DNA from: Rudaea sp. 3F27F6
GTDB taxonomy: Bacteria; Pseudomonadota; Gammaproteobacteria; Xanthomonadales; Rhodanobacteraceae
Assembly (NCBI RefSeq): GCF_005503555.1
Contig: NZ_SCNG01000003.1
Span: 62,001-126,000, forward strand
Direction: 5' to 3'
DNA: 64,000 nt
The position numbers and the translations under genes were made by a program. Of the stretch, positions 52,735 to 64,000 are shown piece by piece; the stretch's first letter is position 1, and each line of letters starts with the position of its first letter. The notes beneath the pieces are model-generated. The model was not told the origin of the DNA and searched no databases. It saw only the letters and a program-made list of their open reading frames with translations.

Positions 52735-52818
52735 GCAGTGAGCGGTGAGCGGAAGGAGCGAGAGCGTCGAAGCTTTTCGCTTTCTCCGCTGATCGCTCAC
52801 CGCTATTCCGCTCACTGC
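52735..52818. repeat. Long inverted repeat between atpD and atpC
   Basis: GCAGTGAGCGG (52735-52745) pairs with CCGCTCACTGC (52808-52818) and AGCGGTGAGCG (52741-52751) with CGCTCACCGCT (52794-52804); shorter pairings lie inside. The arms contain near-repeated AGTGAGCGG words. The hairpin begins directly after the atpD stop codon and fills nearly the whole gap. Confidence 0.8.
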
Positions 52819-52820
52819 AA

Positions 52821-54332
<1,512 letters not shown>

Positions 54333-54731
54333 TCACTCGCACTTCAACATCTGTGCCGACTGGGTGAACATGTCGTTGGACTGCTTGCAGATGCTCGCCA
54401 GCGCCGACTTGTCCTGCAAATTTGCCCACTGCGCTTTCGATCCGTCCAACTGTTGCTTCAGCGTTGCGACAACGGTCGGATTGCTTTCGCCGGCCTTGTC
54501 CAAACACTTGCTCACACGCTCGAAGTACGCGTCGCATTCGGGCGGAGTCGCTGTTGCCGCGGCAGGAGCCGCCGGCGTGGTCGGCGTCGGAGCAGCCGGC
54601 GCAGGGGCTGCCGCAGCGGGGGTTGCGGGCGCTGCGGTCGGCTTCGGCGCGGAATCACCGCCCTTGCCGCCACAGGCGGCGAGCGACAATGCCAGCACGG
54701 CAGCAGAACACAGCTTGTTCAAATTGTTCAT
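54333..54731 (-). CDS. Small Ala/Pro-rich lipoprotein inserted in the atp operon
   Basis: Encodes 132 residues. Residues 1-19 are a lipoprotein signal and LAAC gives the lipidated Cys20. An Ala/Pro/Thr linker (about 30-64) follows, probably spanning part of the periplasm. A C-terminal helical domain of some 65 residues has three Cys (ECDAYFERVSKC, ASICKQSN, MLKCE), as in small periplasmic domains such as DUF5339, though that link is uncertain. It is on the same strand as the atp genes, 79 bp after atpG and 78 bp before atpD, so it must be co-transcribed with them. Function unknown; standard atpGDC order has no gene here. Confidence 0.75.
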   Translation of the reverse strand: MNNLNKLCSAAVLALSLAACGGKGGDSAPKPTAAPATPAAAAPAPAAPTPTTPAAPAAATATPPECDAYFERVSKCLDKAGESNPTVVATLKQQLDGSKAQWANLQDKSALASICKQSNDMFTQSAQMLKCE

Positions 54732-54809
54732 TCGAGATACTCCCGGTTCGTCGTTCCGTTCATTGCTCGAAGCCGCGACTGCCTTGTCACGATCTTCCCC
54801 ACTGTTCTG

Positions 54810-55673
54810 TCAGACCGCCGCGGCGCCGCTGACGATCTCCGAAATTTCCTGGGTGATCGCCGCCTGACGCACCTTGTTGTAGATCAGCGTAAGCGAATCG
54901 ATCGCCTTCTTCGCATTGTCTCCGGCCGACTTCATGGCGACCATGCGCGCGGCGTGCTCGCTCGCCAAGTTCTCAAGCGCGGCCTGGTAGACCAGCGACT
55001 CGATGTAGCGCGTGAGCACGTGATCGAGCACGGTTTCCGCGTTCGGCTCGTAGATGTAGTCCCAGTCGTGCGCCGTTTCGAGCTGCGCCGAAGGCGGCAG
55101 CGGCAGCAGTTGGTCGAGCGTCGGCTTCTGCGTCATCGTATTGACGAAGTCGTTGTAGGCCAGGGTGAGCCGGTCGATGCGCTTGTCCGTATAAGCATCG
55201 AGCATTACCTTGATCACGCCGATCAGCGCTTCGACCTTCGGTTTCTCTCCGAGATGGGTGACGCTGCCGACGAGGTTGACTTTGAGGCGACGGAAAAACG
55301 CATTCGCCTTCGTGCCGATCGCGACGACATCGACCTCGACGTTCTTCTGCTGCCACTCGCGGATTTCGCCGAGCAGCTTGCGGAACAGGTTCGAGTTGAG
55401 GCCGCCGCACAGACCGCGGTCGGTCGATACGACGATATAGCCGACGCGCTTGATCTCGCTGCGCTCGACCAGGAACGGATGCTTGTACTCGGTATTCGCC
55501 TTGGCGATGTGGCCGATGAGTTGGCGCATCGCGCGCGCATACGGACGCGAGGCCTTCATCAGGTCCTGCGCCTTGCGGATTTTCGATGCCGAGACCATTT
55601 CCAGCGCGCGCGTCACCTTGCGGGTGTTTTGCACGCTCTTGATCTTCGTTCGGATTTCTCTTGCGCCTGCCAT
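54810..55673 (-). CDS. atpG: ATP synthase gamma subunit
   Basis: Encodes 287 residues, as in E. coli. The N-terminal rotor helix is [20 protein letters not shown], followed by [16 protein letters not shown]. The central domain has [16 protein letters not shown]. The C-terminal helix carries [40 protein letters not shown] (read in parts), the segment inside the alpha-beta hexamer. Turns to couple Fo proton flow to F1. 95 bp after atpA, with a short REP-like hairpin between. Confidence 0.98.
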   Translation of the reverse strand: MAGAREIRTKIKSVQNTRKVTRALEMVSASKIRKAQDLMKASRPYARAMRQLIGHIAKANTEYKHPFLVERSEIKRVGYIVVSTDRGLCGGLNSNLFRKLLGEIREWQQKNVEVDVVAIGTKANAFFRRLKVNLVGSVTHLGEKPKVEALIGVIKVMLDAYTDKRIDRLTLAYNDFVNTMTQKPTLDQLLPLPPSAQLETAHDWDYIYEPNAETVLDHVLTRYIESLVYQAALENLASEHAARMVAMKSAGDNAKKAIDSLTLIYNKVRQAAITQEISEIVSGAAAV

Positions 55674-55686
55674 ATATACGTCTTTT

Positions 55687-55705
55687 ATCCCGGCACAGCC
55701 GGGAT
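55687..55705. repeat. Short REP-like hairpin between atpA and atpG
   Basis: ATCCCGGC (55687-55694) pairs with GCCGGGAT (55698-55705) around ACA. It resembles the CCGGC/GCCGG cores of the repeats near ridA and lies just upstream of the atpG start. Confidence 0.6.
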
Positions 55706-55768
55706 TCCTTTTATCTTTGGCTCTTGCTAACGGGGGCCGGAAAAACTACCAGCACCCATCGCTCCGAT

Positions 55769-57316
55769 TTACCAGGAACCCGTCTTCTTGAACTCTTCGA
55801 TGCCCTTCTTGAGCGTCGCTTCGATCGCGTCGTTCCAGTCGGCCTTGTCGTTCGCGGCTTTGAGCCAGTCGGCGTAGTTCGCGGCGAAGTGCGCGTGCAG
55901 GCCGGCTTCGAACGGCAGAATCTTGGCGACCGGCAGGTCGTCCAGATAGCCCTTCTCGGCAGCGTACAGCGAGAGCGCAAGCTGGCCGACCGAAAGCGGC
56001 GCGTACTGCTTCTGCTTCATCAGTTCGGTAACGCGCTGGCCGCGCTCGAGCTGGGCGCGCGTCGCCGCGTCGAGGTCCGAAGCGAACTGCGAGAACGCCG
56101 CGAGTTCACGGTACTGCGCGAGCGCGAGCTTCACGCCGCCCGACAGTTTCTTGATGATCTTGGTCTGCGCGGCGCCGCCGACGCGCGACACCGAGATACC
56201 GGCGTTCACGGCCGGGCGGATGCCGGCGTTGAACAGGTCGGTTTCGAGGAAGATCTGGCCGTCGGTGATCGAGATCACGTTGGTCGGCACGAACGCGGAG
56301 ACGTCGCCGGCCTGCGTTTCGATGATCGGCAGCGCCGTCAGCGAACCGGTCTGGCCCTTGACCGCGCCGTTGGTGAACTTCTCGACGTATTCCTCGTTGA
56401 CGCGAGCGGCGCGCTCGAGCAGGCGGCTGTGCAGATAGAACACGTCGCCCGGATACGCTTCGCGGCCCGGCGGCCGCTTCAGCAGCAGCGAGATCTGGCG
56501 GTAGGCCCAGGCCTGCTTGGTCAGATCGTCATAGATGATCAGCGCGTCCTGGCCGTTGTCGCGGAAATACTCGCCCATCGCGCAGCCGGAGTAGGGCGCC
56601 AGGTACTGCATCGCGGCCGAGTCGGATGCCGACGCGGCGACGATGATCGTGTGCGCCATCGCATTGTTTTCTTCGAGCTTGCGCACGACGTTGGCGATCG
56701 ACGACTGCTTCTGGCCGATCGCGACGTAGACGCACTTGATGCCCGTGTCCTTCTGATTGATGATCGCGTCGACTGCGAGCGCGGTCTTGCCGGTCTGGCG
56801 GTCGCCGATGACCAGTTCGCGCTGGCCGCGGCCGATCGGAATCATCGCGTCGACCGACTTGTAGCCCGTCTGCACCGGCTGTGACACCGACTTACGCGCG
56901 ATCACGCCCGGCGCGACCTTTTCCACCGGCGAGCTGAGCTTGGTGTTGATCGGACCTTTGCCGTCGATCGGCTGGCCGAGCGCGTCGACGACGCGGCCGA
57001 GCATTTCCGGGCCGACCGGCACTTCGAGAATGCGGCCGGTGGTCTTGACCGTGTCGCCTTCGCGCAGGTGTTCATATTCGCCGAGCACCACCGCGCCGAC
57101 AGAGTCGCGCTCCAGGTTCAGCGCCAGCGCCGTGCCGTTGCCCGGCAGCTCGATCATTTCGCCGGACATCACGTCCGCGAGGCCGTGAATGCGCACGATG
57201 CCGTCGGACACCGAGACGATCGTGCCTTCGTTGCGCGCTTCCGCGGCGAGCTTGACCTGCTCGATGCGGTTCTTGATCAGTTCGCTGATTTCGGACGGAT
57301 TGAGAGTGGTGGCCAT
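55769..57316 (-). CDS. atpA: ATP synthase alpha subunit
   Basis: Encodes 515 residues. Features: [18 protein letters not shown] start, P-loop [52 protein letters not shown], and the arginine-finger region [17 protein letters not shown]. Alpha subunits hold the non-catalytic nucleotide sites and supply the Arg finger to beta. It follows atpH after 165 bp, a large gap for this operon, filled by two hairpins. Confidence 0.98.
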   Translation of the reverse strand: MATTLNPSEISELIKNRIEQVKLAAEARNEGTIVSVSDGIVRIHGLADVMSGEMIELPGNGTALALNLERDSVGAVVLGEYEHLREGDTVKTTGRILEVPVGPEMLGRVVDALGQPIDGKGPINTKLSSPVEKVAPGVIARKSVSQPVQTGYKSVDAMIPIGRGQRELVIGDRQTGKTALAVDAIINQKDTGIKCVYVAIGQKQSSIANVVRKLEENNAMAHTIIVAASASDSAAMQYLAPYSGCAMGEYFRDNGQDALIIYDDLTKQAWAYRQISLLLKRPPGREAYPGDVFYLHSRLLERAARVNEEYVEKFTNGAVKGQTGSLTALPIIETQAGDVSAFVPTNVISITDGQIFLETDLFNAGIRPAVNAGISVSRVGGAAQTKIIKKLSGGVKLALAQYRELAAFSQFASDLDAATRAQLERGQRVTELMKQKQYAPLSVGQLALSLYAAEKGYLDDLPVAKILPFEAGLHAHFAANYADWLKAANDKADWNDAIEATLKKGIEEFKKTGSW

Positions 57317-57375
57317 GGCTTGATTCCTGTGTTGTGCATCTGCCTGCAGATGCGCATCGGATTTGAAAGTAAGGG

Positions 57376-57474
57376 GTTAGGAATGCGGAGTCGAAAAACA
57401 GATCCGCTCCGCAGTCCTAACGCCTCACGCGAGTAAGGAGCAAGGAAAGTGACGCTCGCCCTTGCTCCTCACTC
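57376..57474. repeat. Two consecutive long hairpins between atpH and atpA
   Basis: First: GTTAGGA-A-TGCGGAG (57376-57390) pairs with CTCCGCA-G-TCCTAAC (57407-57421). Second: AGGAGCAAGG (57436-57445) pairs with CCTTGCTCCT (57460-57469), extended by GAGT/ACTC. Their words (TAAGGAGCAAGG, GGTTAGGAATGCGGAG) resemble low-complexity inverted repeats of other gaps in this operon. Confidence 0.8.
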
Positions 57475-57481
57475 TGTTTCT

Positions 57482-58015
57482 TCATTGCAGCAACGCGCTT
57501 TCGAGCCGCGCCAGGCGTCCGCGCACCGAACCGTCGATGACCACGTCGCCCGCATCGATCACGGCGCCGCCGATCACGGAAGGATCGATGCGCTGATCGA
57601 GCTCGATATTGCGGCCGAAACGCTTGGCCAGCGCGACCTTGATCGCGTCGGCCTGTTGCGCCGGAATCTCGGTCGCGGAGCGCAGAGTCACCTTGAGCAC
57701 GCGCTCGGACTCGCGCTTGAGCTCCTCGAACAGCGCGGCGACGTCCGGCAGCAAGGCCAGGCGGCGGTTGTCCGCGAGCAGAGACAGGAAGTTCGCGAAT
57801 GCGCCGCTCGCAGCCTCGCCCGGAGGCAGCAGCAAGCCGACAAGCTCGTCATTGGACAGGCGAGGGTTGCCGATCAGCGCACCGATGTGCGCATCGGCGA
57901 CGGCCTGGGCGGTGAAGCCCAGGTTCGCCGACCATGCCGCGAGCGCATTCCCGTCGCGTGCGGATTCGAACGCCGCACGCGCGTAGGGACGGGCCAAGGT
58001 CAGGGTTTCGCTCAT
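57482..58015 (-). CDS. atpH: ATP synthase delta subunit
   Basis: Encodes 177 residues, the standard delta length. Starts LARPYARAAFESARDGNAL; the middle has ANFLSLLADNRRLALLPDVAALFEEL; the end shows VIGGAVIDAGDVVIDGSVRGRLARLESALLQ (read in parts), the conserved C-terminal domain that joins F1 to the b-subunit stalk. Spaced 4 bp from atpF. Confidence 0.97.
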   Translation of the reverse strand: MSETLTLARPYARAAFESARDGNALAAWSANLGFTAQAVADAHIGALIGNPRLSNDELVGLLLPPGEAASGAFANFLSLLADNRRLALLPDVAALFEELKRESERVLKVTLRSATEIPAQQADAIKVALAKRFGRNIELDQRIDPSVIGGAVIDAGDVVIDGSVRGRLARLESALLQ

Positions 58016-58019
58016 GCGA

Positions 58020-58490
58020 TCAAATCTCTGCGACTAGCTGATCGAGCAGGACTTTGTGCGCATCGGCGTTGATCTCGCGGCCGATGATCTTCGAGGCGCC
58101 CTGCACGGCGAGCGTGGCGACCTGGCCGCGCAGCGCTTCGCGCGCCTTGCCGACCATGCCGTCGATCTCGGTCTGCGCCGTGGCTTTCACGCGCGCCGCT
58201 TCTAGCAACGCATCGGCCTTGGCCTTGTCGACGATCTGGTTCGCCTGCTGATGCGCCTTGTCGACGATCTCGGCGGCTTGCGCACGCGCTTTCTTGATCT
58301 CGTCGGCCACGCGCGCATCGGCGTCCTTCAGCTCCGCCTTGGCGCGATCGGCCGCAGCGAGACCTTCGGCGATCTTCTGCTGGCGATCTTCGATCGCCGC
58401 CATGATGTGCGGCCAACCGAATTTCATGACCAGCCAGACGACGGCGAAGAACGCCAGACCCTGGATGACAAAAGTAATATTGGGGATCAT
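58020..58490 (-). CDS. atpF: ATP synthase subunit b
   Basis: Encodes 156 residues, like E. coli b. One N-terminal TM helix ([20 protein letters not shown]) is followed by a long charged coiled coil rich in Lys, Ala, Glu and Asp ([21 protein letters not shown]). Forms the peripheral stalk as a dimer. Located between atpE and atpH in the usual order. Confidence 0.97.
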   Translation of the reverse strand: MIPNITFVIQGLAFFAVVWLVMKFGWPHIMAAIEDRQQKIAEGLAAADRAKAELKDADARVADEIKKARAQAAEIVDKAHQQANQIVDKAKADALLEAARVKATAQTEIDGMVGKAREALRGQVATLAVQGASKIIGREINADAHKVLLDQLVAEI

Positions 58491-58562
58491 CGCTGACTCC
58501 TGACGGGCGGCGACTCAAGGCCACCGCACACGTGGGGTTTCATCTGTTCAGGGGGTCTGCGC

Positions 58563-59775
<1,213 letters not shown>

Positions 59776-59796
59776 TCAAAAAGAACCAACAATGTT

Positions 59797-60165
59797 TCAG
59801 CGGAAAATTCCCACCGCCGCCCAGAATGCCGCGTGCGCCGCGATCAGACCTGCGATCAGCGGCAATGCAGCGAGTTTGAATACGGCCAGTCCCAGGTACA
59901 ACGCCAGCACTAGCCAAACCCATTTCGTCACTTCAGCGGCATACACCGCGCGCGCTATGCGCCGCGTCGGTGCGATGCCATCGGCGTACAAGCGCCATGC
60001 GAATAAGGCGCTCCCGATCACGGTCAGTCCACCGCCGTACCAGGCCGCCGTCCCCGACTGCCAATCCTGCAAACAAAACCCCAGGCCAACCAATCCAGCT
60101 ATGCCGAGTTGGAAGAGCACGATCCGAACGGCATTGCGTCGGCCATAAGCAATGGAGTTCCGCAT
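59797..60165 (-). CDS. atpI: ATP synthase subunit I (AtpI-like membrane protein)
   Basis: Encodes 122 residues from ATG 60165 (MRNSIAYGRRNAVRIVLFQL). Four hydrophobic segments are visible: VLFQLGIAGLVGLGFCL, AAWYGGGLTVIGSALFAW, WVWLVLALYLGLAVF and ALPLIAGLIAAHAAFWAAV. This topology, the YGGG motif and the place directly before atpB identify the poorly conserved AtpI, which helps c-ring assembly. First gene of the operon. Confidence 0.87.
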   Translation of the reverse strand: MRNSIAYGRRNAVRIVLFQLGIAGLVGLGFCLQDWQSGTAAWYGGGLTVIGSALFAWRLYADGIAPTRRIARAVYAAEVTKWVWLVLALYLGLAVFKLAALPLIAGLIAAHAAFWAAVGIFR

Positions 60166-60254
60166 GGGATTCGGCTTCAAGATCGCGATGCCGAGAGGGC
60201 TGCGGCGACGCAATCCGGACCTAAGGAGAGCATCGCCTGTCGCAAAGCAGCAAG

Positions 60255-60284
60255 ATTATACCCGGCAGCTATTTGCAGCCGCAA
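60255..60284 (-). promoter_or_regulatory. Promoter of the atp operon
   Basis: Perfect -10 box TATAAT (minus strand, 60255-60260) with TTGCGG (60279-60284) 18 bp upstream. Leader to atpI about 85 nt. No gene is seen in the rest of the gap between here and 60598. Confidence 0.6.
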
Positions 60285-60597
60285 GACGATCGGGCGTTGA
60301 ATCGGGCTTGCTTGAACTTCGCGTCGTCCGGATCAGCTGCGGGAAGCGGCATCGATAGGTGTTGCCGATCTTCGGTTTTGCGCCTGATACCGTGAGCGGA
60401 GAGGAGTCGCTTCCGTAGCGGCCTCGTGAATATACGCGCCCGATCGTCGGAAACGAATCAGTCGTGCGACATTGTGCCGCAGTCTTCGCGCGGCTCGTTT
60501 AGGGGCGTTAGCCGCGATGTGTTTCCGTGCACTTGCTGCTCGCGGTTGCGTATAAGGCTACTCGCGATCAAGCCTAGGCCGTACGAAAAAAAGGCAA

Positions 60598-60627
60598 TAA
60601 AAAAGCCGGATGGCGGACCATCCGGCT
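60598..60627 (-). terminator. Terminator after the phasin gene
   Basis: On the minus strand AGCCGGATGG (60618-60627) pairs with CCATCCGGCT (60604-60613) around a 4-nt loop, followed by TTTTTTATT. It lies about 85 nt after the phasin stop. Confidence 0.9.
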
Positions 60628-60711
60628 GAACAAACGCTGCGGAATACAAAAGGGGAGGGAGGATTGCCGCAGCGCGATTTCCGCAGGTTGCCTGCGGGAA
60701 TAGGGTTGCGA

Positions 60712-61134
60712 TTAGCGCGTGGCCTTCTTGGCCGCCGCGTTCACCTGCTTGTTGAAGTCGGTCGTCGCCGCATTGACCTGCTTCTTGAAGCTGTCGTTGG
60801 CGTCTTCGAAGCTGCCCTTGGCAATCTGGCTCAGCGCTTCGCCGGTCTTGACCGTGACACCGAACACTTCCTGGCTATTCGCGTAGAGCTTCTCGGCCGA
60901 ATCCTTGACCAGGTTGACGCCCTTCGGGAAGATCGTCTTCAGGCCGTCGAAATCACGCACTTCGGCGGCTTCCGAGAGGAAGTCGACCGTGGCGGCGACG
61001 TTGGTTTCCAGCGCCTTGAGGTTGAGATTGGTAACGCGCTCCAGACCTTCCACGGCCAGCGTGTGAGCCTTGAACGCCGCATCGGCGAAGCTCTTGGAAA
61101 GGGCGAGAGCCTGGGTGTTGAAGTATTCGGACAT
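60712..61134 (-). CDS. Phasin family protein
   Basis: Encodes 140 residues from ATG 61134, with GAGG upstream. It is almost all helix, without Cys or signal peptide. Phasin_2-type wording: YFNTQALALSKSFADAAFKA, GLERVTNLNLKALETNVAAT and VDFLSEAAEVRDFDGL, with Ala/Lys-rich amphipathic repeats at the C-terminus (DFNKQVNAAAKKATR). Phasins coat polyhydroxyalkanoate granules, but many bacteria use such proteins otherwise. No PHA synthase is in the window. It is a single-gene unit with its own strong promoter and terminator, suggesting high expression. Confidence 0.88.
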   Translation of the reverse strand: MSEYFNTQALALSKSFADAAFKAHTLAVEGLERVTNLNLKALETNVAATVDFLSEAAEVRDFDGLKTIFPKGVNLVKDSAEKLYANSQEVFGVTVKTGEALSQIAKGSFEDANDSFKKQVNAATTDFNKQVNAAAKKATR

Positions 61135-61174
61135 GATGATTGCCTCGAAAGAAAGGGGGTGTTTAGTGGGAGTG

Positions 61175-61203
61175 ACTATACCGCCTCTTTTTGTGCAATG
61201 CAA
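61175..61203 (-). promoter_or_regulatory. Promoter of the phasin gene
   Basis: On the minus strand TTGCAT (61198-61203), exactly 17 bp, TATAGT (61175-61180). A close match to the sigma-70 consensus; leader about 35-40 nt. Confidence 0.7.
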
Positions 61204-61314
61204 CAAGTTCGTTTCGAAGCGGAGTTTTCGCGCTGCAGACCCTGTTACAAATAGGTTTCAGCGAATTTCCCAAGAGGTCGTCACGTATCGGTTTTGCGCA
61301 GTGCGCAAAAAATA

Positions 61315-61671
61315 CTACGGGCCGTTGTAGGCGCAGCCGGCGGTGCAGGTTTCGTGCACGACGATGCGGCTCAGCTGCGGCAGCGCCGGCTTCAATTCGG
61401 TCCAGATCCACGCAGCGAGACGTTCGCTGGTCGGATTCTCGAGTCCCGTTATCTCATTCAAGTAGTGATGATCGAGGCGATCGTAGATCGGCGCGAATGC
61501 TGCCTTGACGTCGGCGAAGTCCATCACCCAGCCCGTCGCCGCATCGACTTCGCCCGACACATGCACTTCGATGCGGAAAGAATGCCCGTGCAGCCGAGCG
61601 CACTTGTGCGTCGGCGGTACGCCGGTCAGCCGATGCGCGGCTTCGATGTGGAAAATTTTGAAAATGTCCAT
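61315..61671 (-). CDS. queD: 6-carboxy-tetrahydropterin synthase QueD
   Basis: Encodes 118 residues, the QueD length. The zinc ligands His13 (IEAAHRL), His28 and His30 (LHGHSF) and the catalytic Cys24 ([10 protein letters not shown]) are all present, as is WVMDFADVK. The C-terminus has [13 protein letters not shown] and [12 protein letters not shown] with the conserved Glu. It converts dihydroneopterin triphosphate to 6-carboxytetrahydropterin, the second step of queuosine (preQ0) synthesis. No other que genes are adjacent. A human-type PTPS role is less likely in this context. Confidence 0.95.
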   Translation of the reverse strand: MDIFKIFHIEAAHRLTGVPPTHKCARLHGHSFRIEVHVSGEVDAATGWVMDFADVKAAFAPIYDRLDHHYLNEITGLENPTSERLAAWIWTELKPALPQLSRIVVHETCTAGCAYNGP

Positions 61672-61908
61672 GTTGTCCTGTCGCCGAAGCGGATATGCCG
61701 GCCGCGGAACAGTGCGGCTCGCCGCCTGCTCTGCATGCGCTTCAATCAGGTTGAATGAAGGTTTTGTGCGACTCGCCGCCGAGGCTGCGAGTGGAGCTTT
61801 CGCCGTTATGACTTCCGCAGACGGCCCATCTCGCGGATAATGGTCCCGCTCCCGGCCGCTACCGCCTCAACTCGTAGCAGCGCAGCCGAGCAAATCTTCA
61901 ACGAAAAC

Positions 61909-61985
61909 GCGCCCGTAGCTCAGTTGGATAGAGTACCAGCTTCCGAAGCTGGGTGTCGGGGGTTCGAATCCCTCCGGGCGCGCCA
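61909..61985 (+). tRNA. tRNA-Arg (anticodon CCG)
   Basis: A 77-nt gene with acceptor stem GCGCCCG/CGGGCGC, discriminator G and encoded CCA. The anticodon stem is CCAGC/GCTGG with loop TTCCGAA, giving CCG. The D-arm has AGCTCAGTTGGATAGAG and the T-arm GGTTCGAATCC. Reads CGG codons. The stretch 61672-61908 before it shows nothing else. Confidence 0.97.
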
Positions 61986-62080
61986 TTCCTACTTTCAATG
62001 AACTGCTCCGTCGAGAGGCGGCCTTGGAAGTGGTTTCCCGCCGCGACGTTCGCGTGCCCTAAAGTAAAAGTATTCGGCCT

Positions 62081-64000
62081 TCACAGCCCACGCATCTGCG
62101 CAAGCGAAGCGCGCGCACGGGCTGCGCCGGTGGTGACCAGTTCGACGATGTCGTGCTGGCTCTCGTCGATGAATTCGGCAATCTGCGGAAGCAGGCGCGT
62201 CGAGTTTTCGAATGCCGTTATCGCCTGCTGTTTCAGCTTGCGCCGGTCGATCGGTGCGACATCGGCCTCTTCGCTGTGGCGCAGGGCGAACTCGCCGTGC
62301 ATGCCGTCGATCCACGCGCGTATCGCGTCGCGGCTGCGCTGGTCGAAGAGGGCGGTCGGCTGTTGGGCGAGCATCGCGTCGATTTCGTCGAGGCGCGCGA
62401 GCTGTTGCCGCGGCGGGGAATTTGCACGCAGCTCGGTCTCGACTTCCTGCAACCATAAGCCCACGCGATTCAGCGCGATCAGCGGTTGCGAGGGATCGCG
62501 GCGCAGCATTTCGGCATCGTATTGGCGCGATTTCGCGAAGTAGCGTCGTGCGGTGGCAAAGTCGCCGCTCTTTCCCGCAATCATCGCGGCAGTCGAGGCT
62601 TCGAGCACGAGGTTGATGTAGAAACGCACATCATCGGGCCGGCGTGCGATCAGTTCCTCGTGCGCATGCACGGCGTCGGTAGCCAATGCCAGCGCCTCGC
62701 CGCGTTTCGCCGGATCGGCTTCGGCAAAGGCCATCGTCCACTTGGCGAGAAAATACAGGGTGGTCGCTTTCGAATTGTCGATATCGTTGCGGTCCGCTTC
62801 ATTCGTTGCGCTGCCCCGCGCCTCGGCATACAAACTGCCGGCTTCCTGCAGCAGTGCGATGCGTTCCGCCGCGGATATCTCGAGGCCGGGCGTGCGCCCG
62901 AACTGGGCCAACGCGTCGGCGCGGACGCGCAACTCGGCCGAAGTTTCGCTGTCGTCGCGTGCGCTGCGCGCGAGCGCTGCGAGCTGCCGGAAGCGCTTCG
63001 TCGCCTCGGTGAACAGGCGCTGTTCGCTGACGCAGATGGCAAGCAGTTTCTGTACGACGAGGCGTTGCCGGCGCGACGCCGCGTCTGCGCCGCCGATCAC
63101 CTCGGCATGATCGAGTGAGCGCAATGCGAGTGCGAGCGTCTGCTGGCGCTGCGCAGGCGGGATCAGCAGGCGTTCCTGCATTTCTGCGAGGCGCACGTAG
63201 CCGAGCGCGATTTCAAGCAGCAATACACGGTTGTCGCCGGCATCCGCGCCGAGTTGATTGAGGTAATCGAGACCCGTGTCGAGCAGCGTCTGCTGTGCTT
63301 TGGCCGTGCCGGGCACGTTGGCGATCTGATCGAATACCTCGCCGACGAAACGATTGGCGAGCGTGCGCACGTTGCTGAAGTGTTTCTCTGCGCGGGCGAA
63401 TTGCTTCTCCGCGCGTGCGGACTGCGCACGCGCCTGATGCGCCTGATGCAGCGCAGTCGCCGACAGGGCGAGCAGACTGGCCGCGGCAAGCACGCCGAAT
63501 GCGACGCCGGCTCGGTTGCGGACGATGAACTTGCGCGCGCGATAAGCGAACGTGCCGCCGCGCGCGAGCACCGGGCGATCGTCGAGATGCCGGCGCACGT
63601 CATCGGCGAACTGATCGACGCTGGCGTAGCGACGGTACGGCTCCTTGCGCAGCGCCATCAGCACGATGTTGTCGAGATCGCCGCGCAGGTTGTGCTGCAG
63701 ACGGCGCAAACGAAACGGACCGAGATCGTGGGCTTCGTTCGTCATATGCGCGGCGAGACTCGCGCTCGGCCGCTCGGGATCGGTGGCGACGATCTCTTGC
63801 ACCAGCTCGTGCATGCGCGTTTTGTCGGCACTGTACGGGCTGCGTCCGGTAAGCAGGCGATAAAGCAGCACGCCGAGCGAGTAGACATCGCTGGCGATGC
63901 TGATCGCCTCGCCCTTGATCTGTTCGGGGCTGGCGTACTCGGGCGTAAACGCGTTGATCGTCGCGGGTTCGTCGACGCCCGCATCGACGAGGCGGGCAAT
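62081..64000 (-). CDS. Serine/threonine protein kinase with TM and helical repeat domain (5' part missing)
   Basis: The last 639 codons are in the window; the start lies beyond 64000. The visible kinase part begins after the DFG region: TPEYASPEQIKGEAISIASDVYSLGVLLYRLLTG, read in parts, gives the APE-type motif and the helix with conserved Asp. Subdomain XI continues to LRKEPYRRYASVDQFADDV. A TM helix follows (AGVAFGVLAAASLLALSATAL). The rest is an extracytoplasmic helical region of some 430 residues resembling TPR-type sensor parts (RLVVQKLLAICVSEQRLFTEA, LRANSPPRQQLARLDEIDAML). A transmembrane Hanks-type kinase of this type is common in Lysobacterales. Substrate unknown. Confidence 0.9.
   Translation of the reverse strand: MARLVDAGVDEPATINAFTPEYASPEQIKGEAISIASDVYSLGVLLYRLLTGRSPYSADKTRMHELVQEIVATDPERPSASLAAHMTNEAHDLGPFRLRRLQHNLRGDLDNIVLMALRKEPYRRYASVDQFADDVRRHLDDRPVLARGGTFAYRARKFIVRNRAGVAFGVLAAASLLALSATALHQAHQARAQSARAEKQFARAEKHFSNVRTLANRFVGEVFDQIANVPGTAKAQQTLLDTGLDYLNQLGADAGDNRVLLLEIALGYVRLAEMQERLLIPPAQRQQTLALALRSLDHAEVIGGADAASRRQRLVVQKLLAICVSEQRLFTEATKRFRQLAALARSARDDSETSAELRVRADALAQFGRTPGLEISAAERIALLQEAGSLYAEARGSATNEADRNDIDNSKATTLYFLAKWTMAFAEADPAKRGEALALATDAVHAHEELIARRPDDVRFYINLVLEASTAAMIAGKSGDFATARRYFAKSRQYDAEMLRRDPSQPLIALNRVGLWLQEVETELRANSPPRQQLARLDEIDAMLAQQPTALFDQRSRDAIRAWIDGMHGEFALRHSEEADVAPIDRRKLKQQAITAFENSTRLLPQIAEFIDESQHDIVELVTTGAARARASLAQMRGL

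Overview
The window is GC-rich, densely coded gammaproteobacterial chromosome. The best guess is the Lysobacterales (Xanthomonadales), perhaps Rhodanobacteraceae. Grounds: two large TonB-dependent receptors used for nutrient uptake, a complete F1Fo ATP synthase operon, the tesA/ybbA/ybbP arrangement, rpoZ-spoT next to ridA-recG, and REP-type repeats built on ATTCCGGC...GCCGGAAT. This placement is inference; no 16S gene is present.

Layout. (1) 1-1049: end of mlaD, then mlaC and mlaB (outer-membrane lipid transport). (2) 1050-13775: an apparent N-acetylgalactosamine/galactosamine island lying between mlaB and mlaA. It holds a secreted GH31 glycosidase with two carbohydrate-binding modules, a TonB-dependent receptor, a GatZ/KbaZ-type protein, a PfkB kinase, AgaS, an amidohydrolase and a DeoR-type regulator (AgaR). 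TTTC(G/A)TTT operator repeats lie in front of both transcription units. (3) 13775-26237: mlaA, rpoZ, spoT, ridA, recG, a polytopic membrane protein, a nucleoside hydrolase and a large MscK/MscM-type mechanosensitive channel, with two groups of REP-like repeats. (4) 26727-39574: a second catabolic regulon. It has a GntR regulator, a cysteine hydrolase, a PfkB kinase, a nucleoside phosphorylase, a SIS protein and an aldehyde dehydrogenase; then a TonB receptor, an MFS transporter, a class III CoA-transferase, a semialdehyde dehydrogenase and a glutaryl-CoA dehydrogenase. The two operons share a TTGACTAGTCAA palindrome and so look co-regulated. The substrate is unknown. (5) 39575-43217: a two-gene class II lanthipeptide locus, with a mersacidin-like precursor and a LanM synthetase, next to a tRNA-Gln. 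(6) 43468-45350: tRNA-Gln, rpsI/rplM and rpmB/rpmG, followed by an unusually structured 3' region. (7) 45394-52117: tesA, ybbA-ybbP, and a BlaR1/BlaI-type pair. (8) 52282-60165: atpIBEFHAGDC on the minus strand, with a lipoprotein gene between atpG and atpD and strong hairpins in several gaps. (9) 60712-64000: phasin, queD, tRNA-Arg and the C-terminal part of a Ser/Thr protein kinase.

The most interesting regions are the minimal Gram-negative mersacidin-like lanthipeptide locus, the GntR-controlled pathway of unknown substrate, and the GalNAc island with its candidate GH31 alpha-N-acetylgalactosaminidase. All functions are read from sequence; no database search was run.
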